This document shows positions 1 to 12,522 of a stretch of DNA of 64,000 bases, in pieces. The notes below the pieces were generated by a model that was not told the DNA's origin, made no database searches, and saw only the letters and a program-made list of their open reading frames with translations. The translations under genes were made by a program, and so were the position numbers. Within the stretch, counting starts at the first letter, position 1, and each line of letters starts with the position of its first letter. This DNA comes from Plasmopara viticola (Eukaryota; Oomycota; Peronosporomycetes; Peronosporales; Peronosporaceae), in the NCBI GenBank assembly GCA_001695595.3, contig MBPM02000035.1:620001-684000 (forward strand), read 5' to 3'.

Positions 1-417
1 TGCTTCTTCTTTACACAAACCTTTAACACGTTCATTGCTGCTAAATTTTATTAATTGTTCAATTTTTGTTTTTTTCACCAAATTAAAATCTTTATCAAAT
101 GGCTGAATTGCAGTTGGGAATATGTTGAATATAAGTCGTAATTCGTTTTAAATAGCGCTACTCTATTGGCTAAAAGTGCGTTGAGCATTAGTACGTCAAG
201 ACCAGACTTTGAAACTAAATGCTATGAAGAGCACAATTACGGTCAGGTGCAGACAATGCTTTTGCTGACAGCGTATGTCGTGTGGAACGCCTACTTGGTA
301 ATATAAATACTACTTAGGTCCTGTCGTGAAATTTCTAGTGAGAGACCAAATCGATTGATTCTCAACCAGCCAACAATTATTCCGGCGCGCATATATGTAA
401 AAGCGCGATTTATCGCA
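1..417 (+). repeat. 3' flank of a GIP gene copy (coding part lies left of the window)
   Basis: No ORF is supported here. The sequence resembles the 3' flanks of the GIP genes at 22,500-22,870 and 24,240-24,660, including the shared block around 241-275 (GGTCAGGTGCAGACAATGC). As after the copy at 23,459-24,223, it is followed by a minus-strand LTR. I infer that a further GIP copy, or its remnant, on the plus strand ends just left of the window. Confidence 0.6.
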
Positions 418-994
418 CTAATCGGCCATTAGATTGGATGTAAAGAACAAAATCTGTACAATTAAATAAGATTATCGACAAGTAAATGTCAAAAGAGTTA
501 CGTGTAGAAGACGCAGTGATCACAAAATCATTGCTTGAAAGCGTGTCTCTAGGTGTAACACAGTCGATAGGGAAGCTGATTGAAGTTGGCCGTCGGACGA
601 GGCTGTGGCGCGGTGAGGGGGGGGCGAAGTTGTCAATGGAAGAAGAATGTTTGTTGCTCAAAGAAAATCGAGAAGTGCTCTTAAATGAAGAGCTCTTACG
701 ACTTATGTTCTGCTACAATCTGACTGGTGGCTCTCAGCCATCTAATGCTACTATCCTAAAAGCAATTTTTGTATAAATTTCATCTGGCGTCTTACACATC
801 CTGGATCACTCTCAGCCAATAAAGGCTCTTGGTTCTTGATGTATATGGGACTTCTGGAACTGTCTTCTGGTCCGAAACTGTATAAACGTCTATTCCTGTG
901 GATAGTATTATAGCATATGTTTTTGTGAATATTTTTCTTATACTGAGTAAAAGCCGTCATCGGCTAAACTGCCGATGACGGCGGCTACGTTACA
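418..994 (-). mobile_element. LTR of a Ty3/gypsy-like element
   Basis: Read on the minus strand, the block starts at TGTAACG (988-994) followed by a GC-rich short hairpin (CATCGGC...GCCGATG). It aligns by eye with the LTR at 7,837-8,415 on the plus strand and with 24,660-25,150 on the minus strand. The inner end near 418 is estimated from where the three copies stop resembling each other. The short ORF on the opposite strand at 486-776 is a chance reading of the LTR. Confidence 0.6.
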
Positions 995-3900
995 CAAGGC
1001 TTCTAGACATGTATTTTGAACATGGGACAGTGGACGAAACGCGCGGAAAAATGTTCAGAAATCATAATTACGACCCCAGTGCAACACAGGCTCTGTGAAA
1101 GCGTCTTGGAAGTCCGATTGTCGACTGAGAGAAATTAGTGGGGTAGGGTCGGAGAAGGAGGAGTAATATTTGTTTGAAGCAAATTAAGCAGCGACAATAA
1201 AGAAAAGATTCAGCGAATATTTGTCTTGCTAAAGTCAAAGCGGTAGCTTCCAGCTGCCTATCAGACTCCATACACATACTATAGTTTTCAGTCTAGAACG
1301 TCTCTTCGCTCGCCATGATTACGGAATATCTGGACCTCACGTGAAAGAGCACCAAAAACCACGTAATCTTAAACTTTACAGCCACAGATAGTATGGACGA
1401 ATCCAATGCATATGTATTTGTTAAGCAACTTATCTCTACAGCGTGGCTACCGTTGTCGGCCAACCTGCTGGTCACGTCAATCTTGTCACATGACCTCGAA
1501 AAGATTAAATGAGTCCGAGAAATTGCTTCAGGTTCTTCATAGAATCCTTCTTTCTGGTTTCACCAAGCCACCAGAATTTTGTCTTGTATTCTTTATGTAC
1601 TCAAGGTGTTTAATATTGGCTTCTAGGAGTTGGCCCTTGAGAGCCACCAACACTATTGACATTTTGCCGACGCTCGCGGTCCTTACGATTTGGCTTCAGC
1701 AATGAAGGGTGGAACTTTGGATGCAGCTTCAAGCCCCTCTAAAATTTTAGCTCATAGGAATCTTGCAAAACTTTTTCTACGATCAAATTTTTAAATATAT
1801 CTTGGTCCAATTTTTGACTTTGCACAACATTTGTAACAAACAATACGTTCTTGCTGTCCAAAGCACCATGTTGCCATATTGTAGTTCTAGTAAAAATCTA
1901 TTTTCGTCATAATTGTACTTCATGCGCCCTTGTAATTCGCTTAAACTGTCCTGTGCGACCTTAAGTAAAGTATCTTGACAAACAAGAACCTCTTGTGCAC
2001 ACTTTCGGCATGTAAAATTTCGGATTTGATGTCACATTGTCTGTTATATAAACAAGACATATTTGATCCGCTTATAACAATAAAATTCTAGCTGCAGTGT
2101 ATTGTACCGCCGATCCGATTAATTTTTGGCTGGGACCACAACTCGGAGGTACTATTCGGAAATTGTTAGCTCTTTACAGTTGTTCATCCGAAAAGTTGAA
2201 GGCGAATTGTGCTGCGTTGCCACATTAGACGCAATTATATGTCATAGCCTGGACGCAAACTTGTTGTCTCAGTCAGAAATAATGGACTTTGGCATACCAT
2301 GATCCTTCATTTTCCTCTTTAGTAAGCCTTTTTCAATTTATGCGGTATCGTCCGTAGCTCTTCATATTAAGCGATCAACAATCACCATGACAAATTTAAA
2401 TATACTGTTGGTCTTCGGTAAAGACACGTTGAATTCCATCAATAGGTCCACTAATCTGCCATTGAAACATTCAAAAAGGTGTCCTGATGGTTATATTTGC
2501 CTAGTCTTGTTGCGCTGATACATTTTACATGTGTTGACGTAGTGATAGATGTGCATCGTCGTATTCACCCAGTAATGCGTTAATGCACGGCCAGATAGTT
2601 TTTGTAAAATTCTGGGTGGTCGGTCTGTCAATACAGAATCGTGTCTCTCAAAGATGACGCAAATTTTAGATCTTTACATAACAATTACATACTCAAGAAG
2701 TTTCTAATTTTTGTGTGAAAATGCAAAATATCATCCTACAATAAATACTCTGGCACGTTCTCTCCTTTTTGAGCTTCTTGATGATCCACTGTGGGTCTTA
2801 AATTCTTGTATACATTATCTTTGCGATTAAAGCTGCTGTAACCTTGTTCCTCCTGATATTTGCCACGATCTCACATTCTTAGTCGCCTTCAGTAGCTTTT
2901 GCGAGGTAATTTGGGAAGCTTAGCGCTGGAATATCAGATTGCGTGACAATGCATCAGCCAAAATGCTATTTTTTGACAGAGCACTTGATTAAAAGCTGAA
3001 CTTTAGCAAACTCATCAAGCTTTCGAAGCACTTTGAGGTCTATAGTCTTCTGTGTCAGGCCTAAATTAATGCCCCTGGGATCCGTTTCAAAGCTGTAAAT
3101 GATTGATCGAGAATATGCACTCGCCATACTTTCAGCGCATGCATGATAGCAAGTAGCTCTTGCCCACGGACAAAACGGTTCAGTCATCTTCATCCTCTAA
3201 CCGGTAATAAGCAACATGATACGTTGACGCTTCCTCGTTAGAAATTAAATTTCAAGAATCGCGAAATTTAAGGCGTATACCAAAAATTAATGAACAAAAA
3301 TTTCGGAGGACTTAAACCAGGTGAAACCGTCAAGCGTCGCTTAAGCTCGATTAAGCAGTGTAATTTAATATCCGACTGTCTGACCGCTTCTTGTTGACGT
3401 ACTTCTCAAAGAATGTTGTGGAACAACATTGCGCAACATTCTTGCAGTTCCTTGAGACACATAGTGTAGTGCCCCAAAAAAAAAATTGTCTCTTTGACAT
3501 GGGCACAAACCGTTTGGCGATGACCCGTATCTTGTTGGATCCATTCAAGCGACGCTTTGTCCAACAAAGCTCCCTAGTTATGACCCACTCGCGCAGAGCT
3601 GACACTTTGACAACTTGATGAGTTGTTGCTACCTTTTGCACCGCTTGAGTACACGGTCTAGAGACATTTCGTGGTCTGTGACAGCTTCGTTCAAGACATC
3701 ACGTAGATATCAAGCTGCCTAAGCATACTCAGGCTTCCCTTGAAATATAGAGATATATAGACACCTTCTGGAGTTTGAAAAAGCGATAAATGGAATATCC
3801 GAGTAGCGCAGTTTGACCTGATGTTAAACCCAAAGTAGATCCATGTACGATAACCGATTACTTCTTGACATGGCATCAACAATGTCTTTCTCATGCGGCA

Positions 3901-5560
3901 GCGGGATTGCCTGCAAAATAACTCCAGCATTTTCTTGATGGATCTGTAATTAAATTCTGCGGCTTAAACATAGAATGTTGGTGCTGATACGGCAGAGGAC
4001 GCGCTTGCCATATCTCTTCGGTCCATTATTAGATTGTTCTGCTCTATTCGGAACTTTGGTGCGTTTGTTTGACGGATATAGACTTGGTACCAGGCTAGAG
4101 TAGAACTTCTTGCTCCGTACTGGAGGTGCCTCGCTAGATAAAAGATTGAGCACCAAACTGTGTCTTCATACTTGCGTATCATTTTATACGCCGGATTGCC
4201 CTGTAGAAGACTTCTTACTCAATTTTTGAAGTGTTTCTCCAGTGAATTGACGACGAAGAGAGCTTTATTGTCCTGACCGCGACGTAACATTCTCAAAAAC
4301 TGATTTTAAAAATATAGCCGCGACATTTCTTGACGTCCATGATGACCTTGTTGCCGATTGCAGCTAAACATAATGTGGCCTTGATATATGCAAGCCATGC
4401 GCTGATCACCAACTCATCTGGCCGGACGTTGCTTTGGCAGATTCAGTTGAACTGCCTCATCATAAAGTTCGGGCTTCTAGGAGCACAAATCACGTAATAA
4501 GTCTAGTCCGTGTGTTTAAGCGGTGCGAAAAGTAGTAACTATACATCAAGTATTCCTCGTGTCGGCTCTGTATGAGGGAGATGCCCTGACTAAGAGAATG
4601 TATTAGACAAAAGCGCAGCTCTAATGTTACAATTCGCTTCCTTACTTTCAGGAGCGGTACATTGCAAAGATATGTGGCCGACAACGCCACAATTGTTGTG
4701 TGCTGCTTATTTAGTCCAGTGGTCATTATTGTCCTTACTTTTTCAAAACCTTTGGCTTCAAAGGGCGTGACTTGTTAGTATAATGGCACGGGCACTACCT
4801 TGAACGTCTTGGCTGGTACACGTGGTAGTTTAAATACGTAAAGTGCAAACACGAAGTATAACGTAATATCAAAGGCCTTCTAGAGCGAAATCGGACCTTC
4901 TTCCTAATCTTTTTTGCGGTCTCTTTCCGTATTACATCTTGAAATAAAGAGCCGTTTTTCAATTTACTGATGTCCAGATTCGTTTAAGACATCGGAGTCT
5001 GGATTAAGATGCATACTTGCGGATAGTTGCCTTTTTCTATAAATAAAATATCCGAATCAAACGATCTTACCTAGAAACATTACACGGGACTACTTGAGTT
5101 CGGCTTTGCCTCCATTTCTCGAGATTAGCATGCAAAATCTGATGACTCTGCTGCCACCAAGAGGCGCTTAATGTGTAGAACTATTCCGTTACAAAGATAT
5201 TTTTGTCATTGCCAAATCTTACTTCATTCTTCTTCTGCTCACTTCTCGATGCGACGAGACGCTCGAAGCGCTCATTAGCATTTGAGCTAATATTTGGACT
5301 TAACATTGCTGTTGTTGCTATGGAAAGACAGCAACATAGACTGTTTGCATTGTTTAGCCGCTGCAAAAGAATCTGGAAAGTTGAATACACTAAGCCATTG
5401 GCACTCACGCATCTTGCAGAGTCGATGCTAGTGCTCCTGAGCCAGACGCTGGCCATAAAGCTATAATATCGTAAAAATAACGCTAAGTTTACGCTGCTGA
5501 CGTGGTTTTGAGGTCGGAGATGGAAAACATGGAGTTTATTCAATTTCTGTTGGAGGTGCT
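995..5560 (-). mobile_element. Degenerate Ty3/gypsy retrotransposon, minus strand
   Basis: Many stops and frameshifts break this element. On the minus strand, 1,600-1,800 reads as the integrase C-terminus (a stretch like LKLHPKFHPSLLKP). Near 3,000-3,190 it reads as an RNase H/connection segment (IDLKVLRKLDEFAK), with RT-like debris up to about 3,700. The segment around 5,200-5,560 may be gag. A second LTR-like start (TGTGACAAG...) sits at about 1,489, so two gypsy insertions may be stacked here. No intact ORF remains and the limits are approximate. Confidence 0.55.
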
Positions 5561-5994
5561 CAGCCGTACAACCTCTTTGTAAGGCTGGATTTCTCAGTAT
5601 AACCTATCGAAATCATAGTTAAAGTCTCAAAAATAGAAACGAAACTATTTTAATCTTTTTTCTACAGCCCAAGCTTCTTGTACAGTTGAATGGAGTAATA
5701 ATATAAGTCTGTATTTTTCTAAAGATTGCTGCATGCAAACTGAGGCTTGTAGTGATGTCTTGAGCCAAGCTTCTGGCGCCTGGGATCTTTTGAGCCACGA
5801 TTTCATTTCGGATGTGTTGAAGGCGTTTTACCATGCTGACCAAAAGTGTTTTCGGAGCTTGTCGAGCTTTTATGTAATCGGACGAGTATTTTTTTTGTCC
5901 ACGCAACGAAGACGAGCAAAACAGCTCAGTAGCAACAAATGTCGGTCAAGCAAATCCAAGTGGGTTAACTATTCGAGATTTGTTCTTCATATTT
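5561..5994. other. Junction between two oppositely oriented gypsy remnants
   Basis: No gene is seen. Around 5,918-5,957 the plus strand carries a motif (AAAACAGCTCAGTAGCAAC) that recurs on the minus strand at 6,070-6,135. The two flanking gypsy remnants therefore meet here roughly head to head or tail to tail. This is a local inversion point to the left of the main left arm. Confidence 0.4.
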
Positions 5995-6839
5995 TCATCA
6001 GCGGCTTGTTGTTTTTGCCTTGTGGCAAATTCCTGTTTTGCTGCTAAAAACGCGAAAATAATTTCCGGATACTTACCGCTTAGCTTTGCTTGACCTACGT
6101 TCGTTCTGCTGAGCCGTTTCGTTCGGCTACATTGCATGGAACGAAGACGCGTAAACCTTAAAATCCGGTTACAAATACCACTAAAATCTTGACAGACCGT
6201 AACAAAAATCTCGACAAGGTTTAAAAGAACTTGTGTTCAGAAGGAGAGAAACAGCTGGATTTCGCCCAACTCATTCGAAACAAATTCTGGAGTGCAAGCA
6301 CTCAGGCGCCTGGAGCTTGACTTACGACATCACAGTATATTATAGCTTCATATTCGATAGATTTGACCACTCTATTCATCTATACGAGAAGAGTAGACTA
6401 ATAAACAACTATGATCACTTCCGTTTTCATTTTGTGGCTTAGCTAAGATCTTGGTATGTTTTAATGGCCGTATCGCTGAGCGTCAATCTCTAAGCCGAAG
6501 ACCTCGTCGTTAGAACGAAAAAGTACTTCCGACCACACTAAAAATGAGCGGCCAATGTGACTCTGCAAGGTGCGACGAGTATCAATGGCCTGATAGATGC
6601 AGCCTCTAATCTAGCTTCACTCCTTCTACAGCGATGGAATAAGACATTGTTCATGCAACAATTACTGCTGTATCTTTCTCAGGAACAACAGTAATATCAC
6701 GCCCAGATGAAACTCAACCACAAGCCTAAATGCAATCGGGTAACGAGCACATTAAGTTACTGTCGCATTCAAAGTCAAGAAGAAGAAAAGGGACTCTGTC
6801 GCTTATAATAAAGAAATTGGCGGTAACATTGAGCGATTG

Positions 6840-7836
6840 ATATTACATCGCTACGAAGATCCGGACGATCTGCAGAAAATGCAAAGGTCTTTATGAAGAA
6901 ATATGTGGAGACTATGGCATACCGAAGACCTTTGTGTCCGACCGAGACACCAACATCTCATCAAAGCTTTCGCAAGCAATCGTGTTTGCTGATGGAACGC
7001 AACACAATTTGACTTCGGCCTTTAGGCAACAAACGGACGGGCAAACGGAAAGAGCTAATCGTTTTATTGGAAATTACCTCCGAGGTGTCATCAACCCAGC
7101 ACAGAATGATTGTGCTGACTTTTTGTATTTGGCTGAGATAGTCTGTAATCGGCGCGTACACTCTACAATTCAACTGTCACCATTCGAAGCAGATCTAGGA
7201 TATGTTTCTTGTATGCCGAAGGAAGTAGCGTCAGATCCAGAATTTCATAATTGTAAAATTTAGCACAAGAGTTTCTACTACGTCAGGAAACATTTTCAAG
7301 GTCGCACAGGACCGCATGAGCGACGCACAAGAGTGCACGAAGTACTATTATGACAAGAATAAACTTGTCCAAGACTTCAAAATTGGCGATATGGTGCTTT
7401 TAAACGGCAAAAATTTGGATGTTCGTCACAAAGATTTTGCTCAGTCGAAAAAGTTTGCGCCAAGATTAATTGGCCCATTCTCGATCGTAAAGATAGTTTC
7501 GCGAGATTCCTATAACTTGGTATTATCAAAGAGGTTGAAGCTGCACCCAGTGTTTCACACTTCCCTGTTGAAGCCGTATCGTAAGGACCCCAAGTGTCGG
7601 TGAAAGATGAATAAGGTCAAGTTGGCCGATGGCCACGAGAGGCAACTCGTTGAAGACCTAATTGGACATCGTAAGTACAAGGGAAACTTACAGTACAAAG
7701 ATTGGTGGGTTGGCGGAATCAAGAAGGGGAGCCCGTGGAGAATCTTACGGAGATTTCTGGACTCATCGACTTCTACTGGAAATCCAAAAAAATGAGCCCT
7801 ATCTACTTAAGTAGACATCTTCTTGGAGGGAGGTCA
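6840..7836 (+). mobile_element. Ty3/gypsy pol remnant: integrase and chromodomain-like tail
   Basis: Two broken reading frames show the 3' end of a gypsy polyprotein. At 6,934-7,263 there is the integrase core end, with the typical QTDGQTERANR motif and the RVHSTIQLSPFEADLGY block. At 7,316-7,603 there is the integrase C-terminal domain (KIGDMVLL, APRLIGPF, LHPVFHTSLLKPY). Between 7,607 and 7,740 a chromodomain-like segment follows (VEDLIGHRKYKG, WWVGG). A purine-rich tract (GGAGGGAGGTCA) at 7,825-7,836 directly precedes the LTR, as a polypurine tract should. No reverse transcriptase is intact upstream. Confidence 0.85.
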
Positions 7837-8415
7837 TGTGACGGAATCGCCGTCACCGGCAGTTTTGCCGGTAACGGCTTTCACGCAATATTGTTAAAAT
7901 ATTCCCAAATACATATGCTACAGAAACAGGCGAATATACAGTTTTCTACCAGAAGGCAGTTTTGCAGGAAAAGGCAAATATACAGTTTTTGATCAGAAGG
8001 CAGTTCCTCACGTCCCACAATCATTACGATTTAAGATACCTTTTTCGCTGAAAGTAATCCAGGATGTGCAAATAGCCAGATGAAACAAAGAAATATGATA
8101 GTTTTTCGGATGGTGCACCAATTAGGCTGTAGTAGTAGTAGCAAGAAAACCAATCGTAGGGGCTCTTCATTTGGTATTACTTCCTAATTTGTTTTAAGGA
8201 ACAAACACTCCCTCTCCTTCTACAACTTCGCCCCTTCCGCGCCTCAGCCTCGTCCGACGGCCGCTTCCTCTGCGACTGTGTTACACCTATAGACGAGCTT
8301 ACAGGCAGTGACTGTGTGATCACTGCGTCTTCTTTACGTTATTCTTTTAAGATGCTAATCGATAATGATCATATTATATTCTACAAATTTTGTTTCTTTC
8401 AACTAATCCAATGGT
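7837..8415 (+). mobile_element. 3' LTR of the gypsy remnant in the left arm
   Basis: The LTR begins TGTGACGG immediately after the polypurine tract and carries the GC-rich inverted repeat (GCCGTCACCGGC / GCCGGTAACGGC) seen in the other LTRs. A tandem duplication of about 55 bp lies at 7,921-8,000. The outer end near 8,415 is inferred from loss of similarity with the right-arm LTR. Confidence 0.65.
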
Positions 8416-8832
8416 CGGAAAGTGCAGTAAAGCAAGCTTGCGTGCCGGGAAATTGCTGTCTGTTTTAGTATCAATCGATTGGTCTCTTTATTAGGGTATT
8501 GCAAGAGGTACATTATCAAGTAGGCGTTCACACAACATACGCTGTCACCAAAAGGATTGTCTACACCTGACCCAATTGTGCACTTCATAGCATTCGGTTT
8601 CAGAGGCTGGTCTTGACTTACTTATGCTTAACGCACTTTAGTCAATAATAGTAGCAACCTTCAATACGAATCACGACTACTTCTTGACTTTGGAAGACTT
8701 CACCTGCTATTCAGCCATATTCAAATTGATGAAAAAAAAAAAAAATAAGGGTATCAACAACGACCATTTTAAAGGTTTATGTAAAAGAGAAGCAAAAGAC
8801 GCTCTTTGAGAAAGCATAGCTTGTAAGCTCGA

Positions 8833-9580
8833 CTACATGCTTATGGATTTAAACCATTCGACAGCGGACGTCACACGCGAAAAAAGGTCCGGAGAACCAT
8901 CGCCACCGCACCCTTCACCCCAGATGGTCAGACCAAAGAGAATATCATCCTTATCGCCTTCCTTCTGCTCCTTGACTAGTGGACCTCCACTAGAATATAT
9001 GCACTGGTTTGTATTTTTTGAGACACGGTGTGCGCACATGTTCGTCTCATCGACTTCCTCAAATGCTTGGCACACATTGCCGCCCAAGACTGTCATATTT
9101 ACAGCCAATAGACCGTCGTGGCCGGGAAAATTAGGAATACCCCAGCCAAAGGCCGTTGCCGATACGTCGTTCTGAAATTCCGCATCGGCTGCACTAGGAA
9201 GGGAAATGGCTGAATAATTGCTCGGTTCGGCCAGTTCCAACAGAACAAAATTATAGCTATTACGTGTGTAGTTGTACTTGGGGTGAACGAGAATTGACGC
9301 AACTTTAATGCGCTCTCCATCCGACGCCTGATTTTGAAAGCGCGTACCTAAACCGTTCTTCGACGCATTTTGTAACGGTGGCAACAAATTTAGGGGCAAC
9401 CAACACACCGCCGCAATAGCTAGATTCATCGGTATCATCGCGAAGGCCGGCAACATACTTCTTCGTGCCCTTTTCAATAGGGAGCGCCCCTAAAATAAGC
9501 TCTCGCGAAGTGTGCTCAGCGTTGACAGCGACACCGGCAATCGCCATACAAACAGCAGCAATGGTGGTAGAAGTCTTCAT
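8833..9580 (-). pseudogene. Glucanase-inhibitor-protein-like serine protease homologue, frameshifted
   Basis: This belongs to the chymotrypsin fold and is the likely relative of oomycete glucanase inhibitor proteins, which are secreted and bind plant endoglucanases. The ATG at 9,580 gives a signal peptide (about 20 residues, ending VAVNA) identical to that of the copy at 21,691. Compared with that copy, about 17 nt are missing near 9,350-9,360, so the first frame ends at 9,305 and the rest of the domain continues in another frame to the stop at 8,833. The His position reads VATVTKC and the Asp position YNFVLLEL, so both catalytic residues are lost. The Ser position reads YSSGGPL and keeps a serine. 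A long 5' flank is shared with the other copies. It is probably a dead copy unless the deletion is an assembly error. Confidence 0.8.
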
Positions 9581-11708
9581 GGGGTCGTTCAGAATTGTGG
9601 CTTGGAAGGCTGTGGGGAGTAGAAGGAAAATTCCAAAGTGCTAACCTGGTGCCAAAGATTTTGCAGACTTACGGACGCCATGTAGCAAACGAAATAAGTA
9701 TGACGCCTCCTTGTGCGAAGTTTTTTGCACTGAACCCGGATCCATCTCATGAAAAAGGTTCAAGATAGGCAGTGCAATAGTAAAGGCTTTCCGTATAAAT
9801 TCTGCATTAGTTTAGCCACTGAAGCACGAAATTAGTGGATTTCGCAATAATTCATAAAAAAGAGCCACAATTATAGGTAACGTTCCACGGAGAACACTAG
9901 CCCATAAATGTTAGGGACAGTACCGTTCCACACATAGGTATTACCTGATCTTGATATTGATCCTGTCGCGTTGTCATTCATAGTCAGTGAGAAGAGCATC
10001 TTCCGTTCTTGGTCAGACAATGTGACCTGCGTCTGCTTAAAGCCCGTAAGTTAAGTTGCAAGATTGCTCTTCTTATCAATTCGGTCGCGCTATGAAGAAC
10101 ATGACAGGATCTGCAAGAAGATCGGGGAGCAGCTACCCACCTATGCGATAATGGGACACTCTCCATATGAGTTATTGCTACCGTATGACTTACACGGTTT
10201 GATCAGATAGAGCGTCTCGAAGCTTCTGTAAGAGTCTAACAGCTCGCTCTATCTGTAGTTCGCGGGACAGAATCAATAAAAAGATTGAGTAGCATGTATG
10301 AGCATTTACGGCACTCTACAATACGGTGTATTGCTATAAAATGGCTTATCAGCAATTTCTGGTCTTGATCAACTAGAGCGGCTCGCGGCTCGATGGCCAA
10401 GTTGTAAAGTACCAACAGCTCGCCCTTTTTATCGTTCGTGGCGCGCTGTATAGGAATCAGTACCTTCCCATACGAGCATTTTTTGGGTACATTACATGTA
10501 ATAAATTGCTGTAATGATTTGAGATAACTGTCCTCGTGTATATCGACCTAAAGCTCAGATTGAAGCGAAAATGGTCACACGTGGTACTGCGTAAATGCGG
10601 AGGCGTGCGATACATGATACACGCCATACCCAATCAGGTAGTCAGGCGTATCGTTAATTGGTGAAGGCGAGCAATTCACTTAGTCCTATCGTATAGCCTG
10701 GACATCCGCGGTGCAGGGAATGTGTTTTTTTTCGAGCCAATGACGCTCCACCATAAGCGCGCCGTGAAAGTTGCGGCCTGTCTCAGCATCGATCGATTTG
10801 ATTTCTCGCTGAGAATTTCTCTTCAGGAACTGATTGAATAAAAATCAATCGAGCAGACGTTTCACAAGTCCTACTGGATATTTCGCTGTCAGCAAAAGCA
10901 TTGTCTGCACCTGACCCCACTTGTGTTCGTCACGGTATTTGGTTTTAGAGTCCGGTCTTGTCCCAAGCTCGACGCGTTGCAACCAATAAAAAAAAGCGCC
11001 CTTCCATACGTGATTCTTGACTCTTGCAAGAATCAGCCATTGGCTTGAAAAGAACTGTATCAACTGCACACGCATGAAATGGATATGTGGTCAATGATTG
11101 GGACTGTTTTCCATGTATTTTTGAAAGGCCCACTTGCAGAACCGCCTGTCTCACACTTTGACGTAAACAACGTAATGGTTAAAGTTCCCACCATTGCGAC
11201 ATGATAATGGATTAAAAGTTCATATTCAATCGAAGTACGGAACCAATGGGACCGTATTTAGTAGACGCAAAAACTGACAGCGACCTTCGCGACACAATTC
11301 AACGACCGACCTAATTGTTTTTCCTATTATTTTTTTTAAATAACTCGGCTGTACAATAAATACATTTTGACAGCGCGGATCTGCAGCACTGAGAGCAACA
11401 TTAGCACCACCTTCATCCCCACCATCTCACCCACTGCGCCTGTTTACGTGTGCGAGACATTATTATCGGGTGTCATGGAACTTTTGAAATTTGAAAAGAG
11501 ATGTTCTTTATTTTGCTCAAATGTTACAAATTAATCTTTTGAAATGTAATGACCAATTTTTCTTATATTTTTAATAAGGGAGCCCATAATGCAGTACCCC
11601 TAAGCTATAATAATGATCTATGATTGGCTGGAGCGAACAGCATTGGATTTAAATGTTCTGTAGGATATGGAGCATTCGCCAAGCAAAAAAATTAGCACGA
11701 ATGAAATT
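9581..11708 (-). repeat. Conserved 5' flank of the GIP copy (left arm)
   Basis: No gene is supported. The sequence mirrors 19,200-21,690 upstream of the plus-strand GIP gene, and the first 600 bp are also shared with 22,880-23,458 upstream of the third copy. The conservation implies that the promoter was duplicated with the gene. The site at 11,107-11,117 corresponds to the point where the right arm carries a SINE-like insertion, and it is empty here. Confidence 0.65.
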
Positions 11709-12057
11709 GATAACGATCGCGACAAAAGGATCATTGTTCTGAGAAGCAGGTTTACATAATTTGGCATGAACGAGCAATCAATTAAGTACTAGGAGACCAA
11801 GCAGATTGTCCTTAATCATCGCACAATACCTAGAGCATCAAGGTTGATCTCTGCATTTTGAAGCAACTTAATTATTAATGAGCTCATGCCACGATGGGGC
11901 CCGCACAGCCAAGGCAGAGATCAACCGTGATGGTCTCGGTACTTTCTATAATTGAGGACACTCTGCTTGGTCTTCTAGTACTTAAATACTAGGAAACCAA
12001 GCATAGTATTCTCAAACCGTAGAGTGTCCACGTTTGATAACGATCGCGACAAGTTTG
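11709..12057. repeat. Palindromic (fold-back) element at the inner end of the left arm
   Basis: The segment is flanked by direct copies of TTGATAACGATCGCGACAA at about 11,709 and 12,037. Inside, complementary segments (CTAGGAGACCAAGCAG ... CTGCTTGGTCTTCTAG, and ATCAAGGTTGATCTCTGC ... GCAGAGATCAACCGTGAT) would fold into a long hairpin centred near 11,890. The same unit is present inverted at 18,858-19,213. It resembles a MITE or fold-back element. No protein is encoded. Confidence 0.65.
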
Positions 12058-12327
12058 TAATACTTGCGAAAATCCTTGCACAAGGGTTTAGGGTCACGGG
12101 GGTCTGGTTAGCCATTTTAAATGACTACAAATGTCGATCCCTATATCTAAATTTTTTCAAGCTTGAGGGTTAAAATGCTATTGAGCTTTGGTAATGTATA
12201 ACACAGCACCTACAATTGATGCAGCGCGCACCGCGCGCTGCATCAAATGGTTCTTTGTATTCTCACGATCAAATGACGCATTAAGATCATCAATTAAGAT
12301 ATGTAGTCTCTTAGCAGGTAAACGCGG
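12058..12327. other. Spacer between left arm and copia element
   Basis: Nothing recognisable as a gene. A short GC-rich palindrome (GCAGCGCGCACCGCGCGCTGC) lies at about 12,222-12,242. Confidence 0.3.
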
Positions 12328-12472
12328 TGTTACAATTACACCGCTGAATGCATGTTGAACAGGTGGATGGCTTCACAGTATTTACAAGTACGTTACAGTT
12401 AGTAATTACATATGGTAGCCGTTCATTGATCAAGATAAATATATTCACTTCGGTTTTAATTTCTACTTAACA
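12328..12472 (+). repeat. copia 5' LTR
   Basis: 145 bp, TG...CA ends, nearly identical to 16,418-16,563. The following bases (GGTTAACAGCC) occupy the primer-binding position but were not assigned to a tRNA. Confidence 0.9.
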
Positions 12473-12522
12473 GGTTAACAGCCGCAACAAGCCTTCCTTC
12501 TCAAGCAACGTTCTCGCCCAAC

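Larger units (their letters stand above)
5995..12057 (+). repeat. Left arm of large inverted duplication
   Basis: This segment matches the reverse complement of about 18,855-26,960 in the same order: gypsy 5' debris (6,000-6,800), integrase region (6,840-7,800), LTR (7,837-8,415), GIP 3' flank (8,416-8,832), GIP coding sequence (8,833-9,580), 2 kb of GIP 5' flank and a palindromic element (11,709-12,057). Homology stops at the motif GATAACGATCGCGACA and does not continue into 12,060 onward. The arm lacks the second tandem GIP and the SINE-like insertion present in the right arm. Identity was judged by eye and is uneven. Confidence 0.8.

Noticed and set aside
486..776. 96-codon plus-strand frame
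   Set aside because: It lies antisense within an LTR, and related LTRs do not preserve it.
1406..1705. 99-codon plus-strand frame
   Set aside because: It is antisense to the minus-strand gypsy integrase C-terminal segment and LTR.
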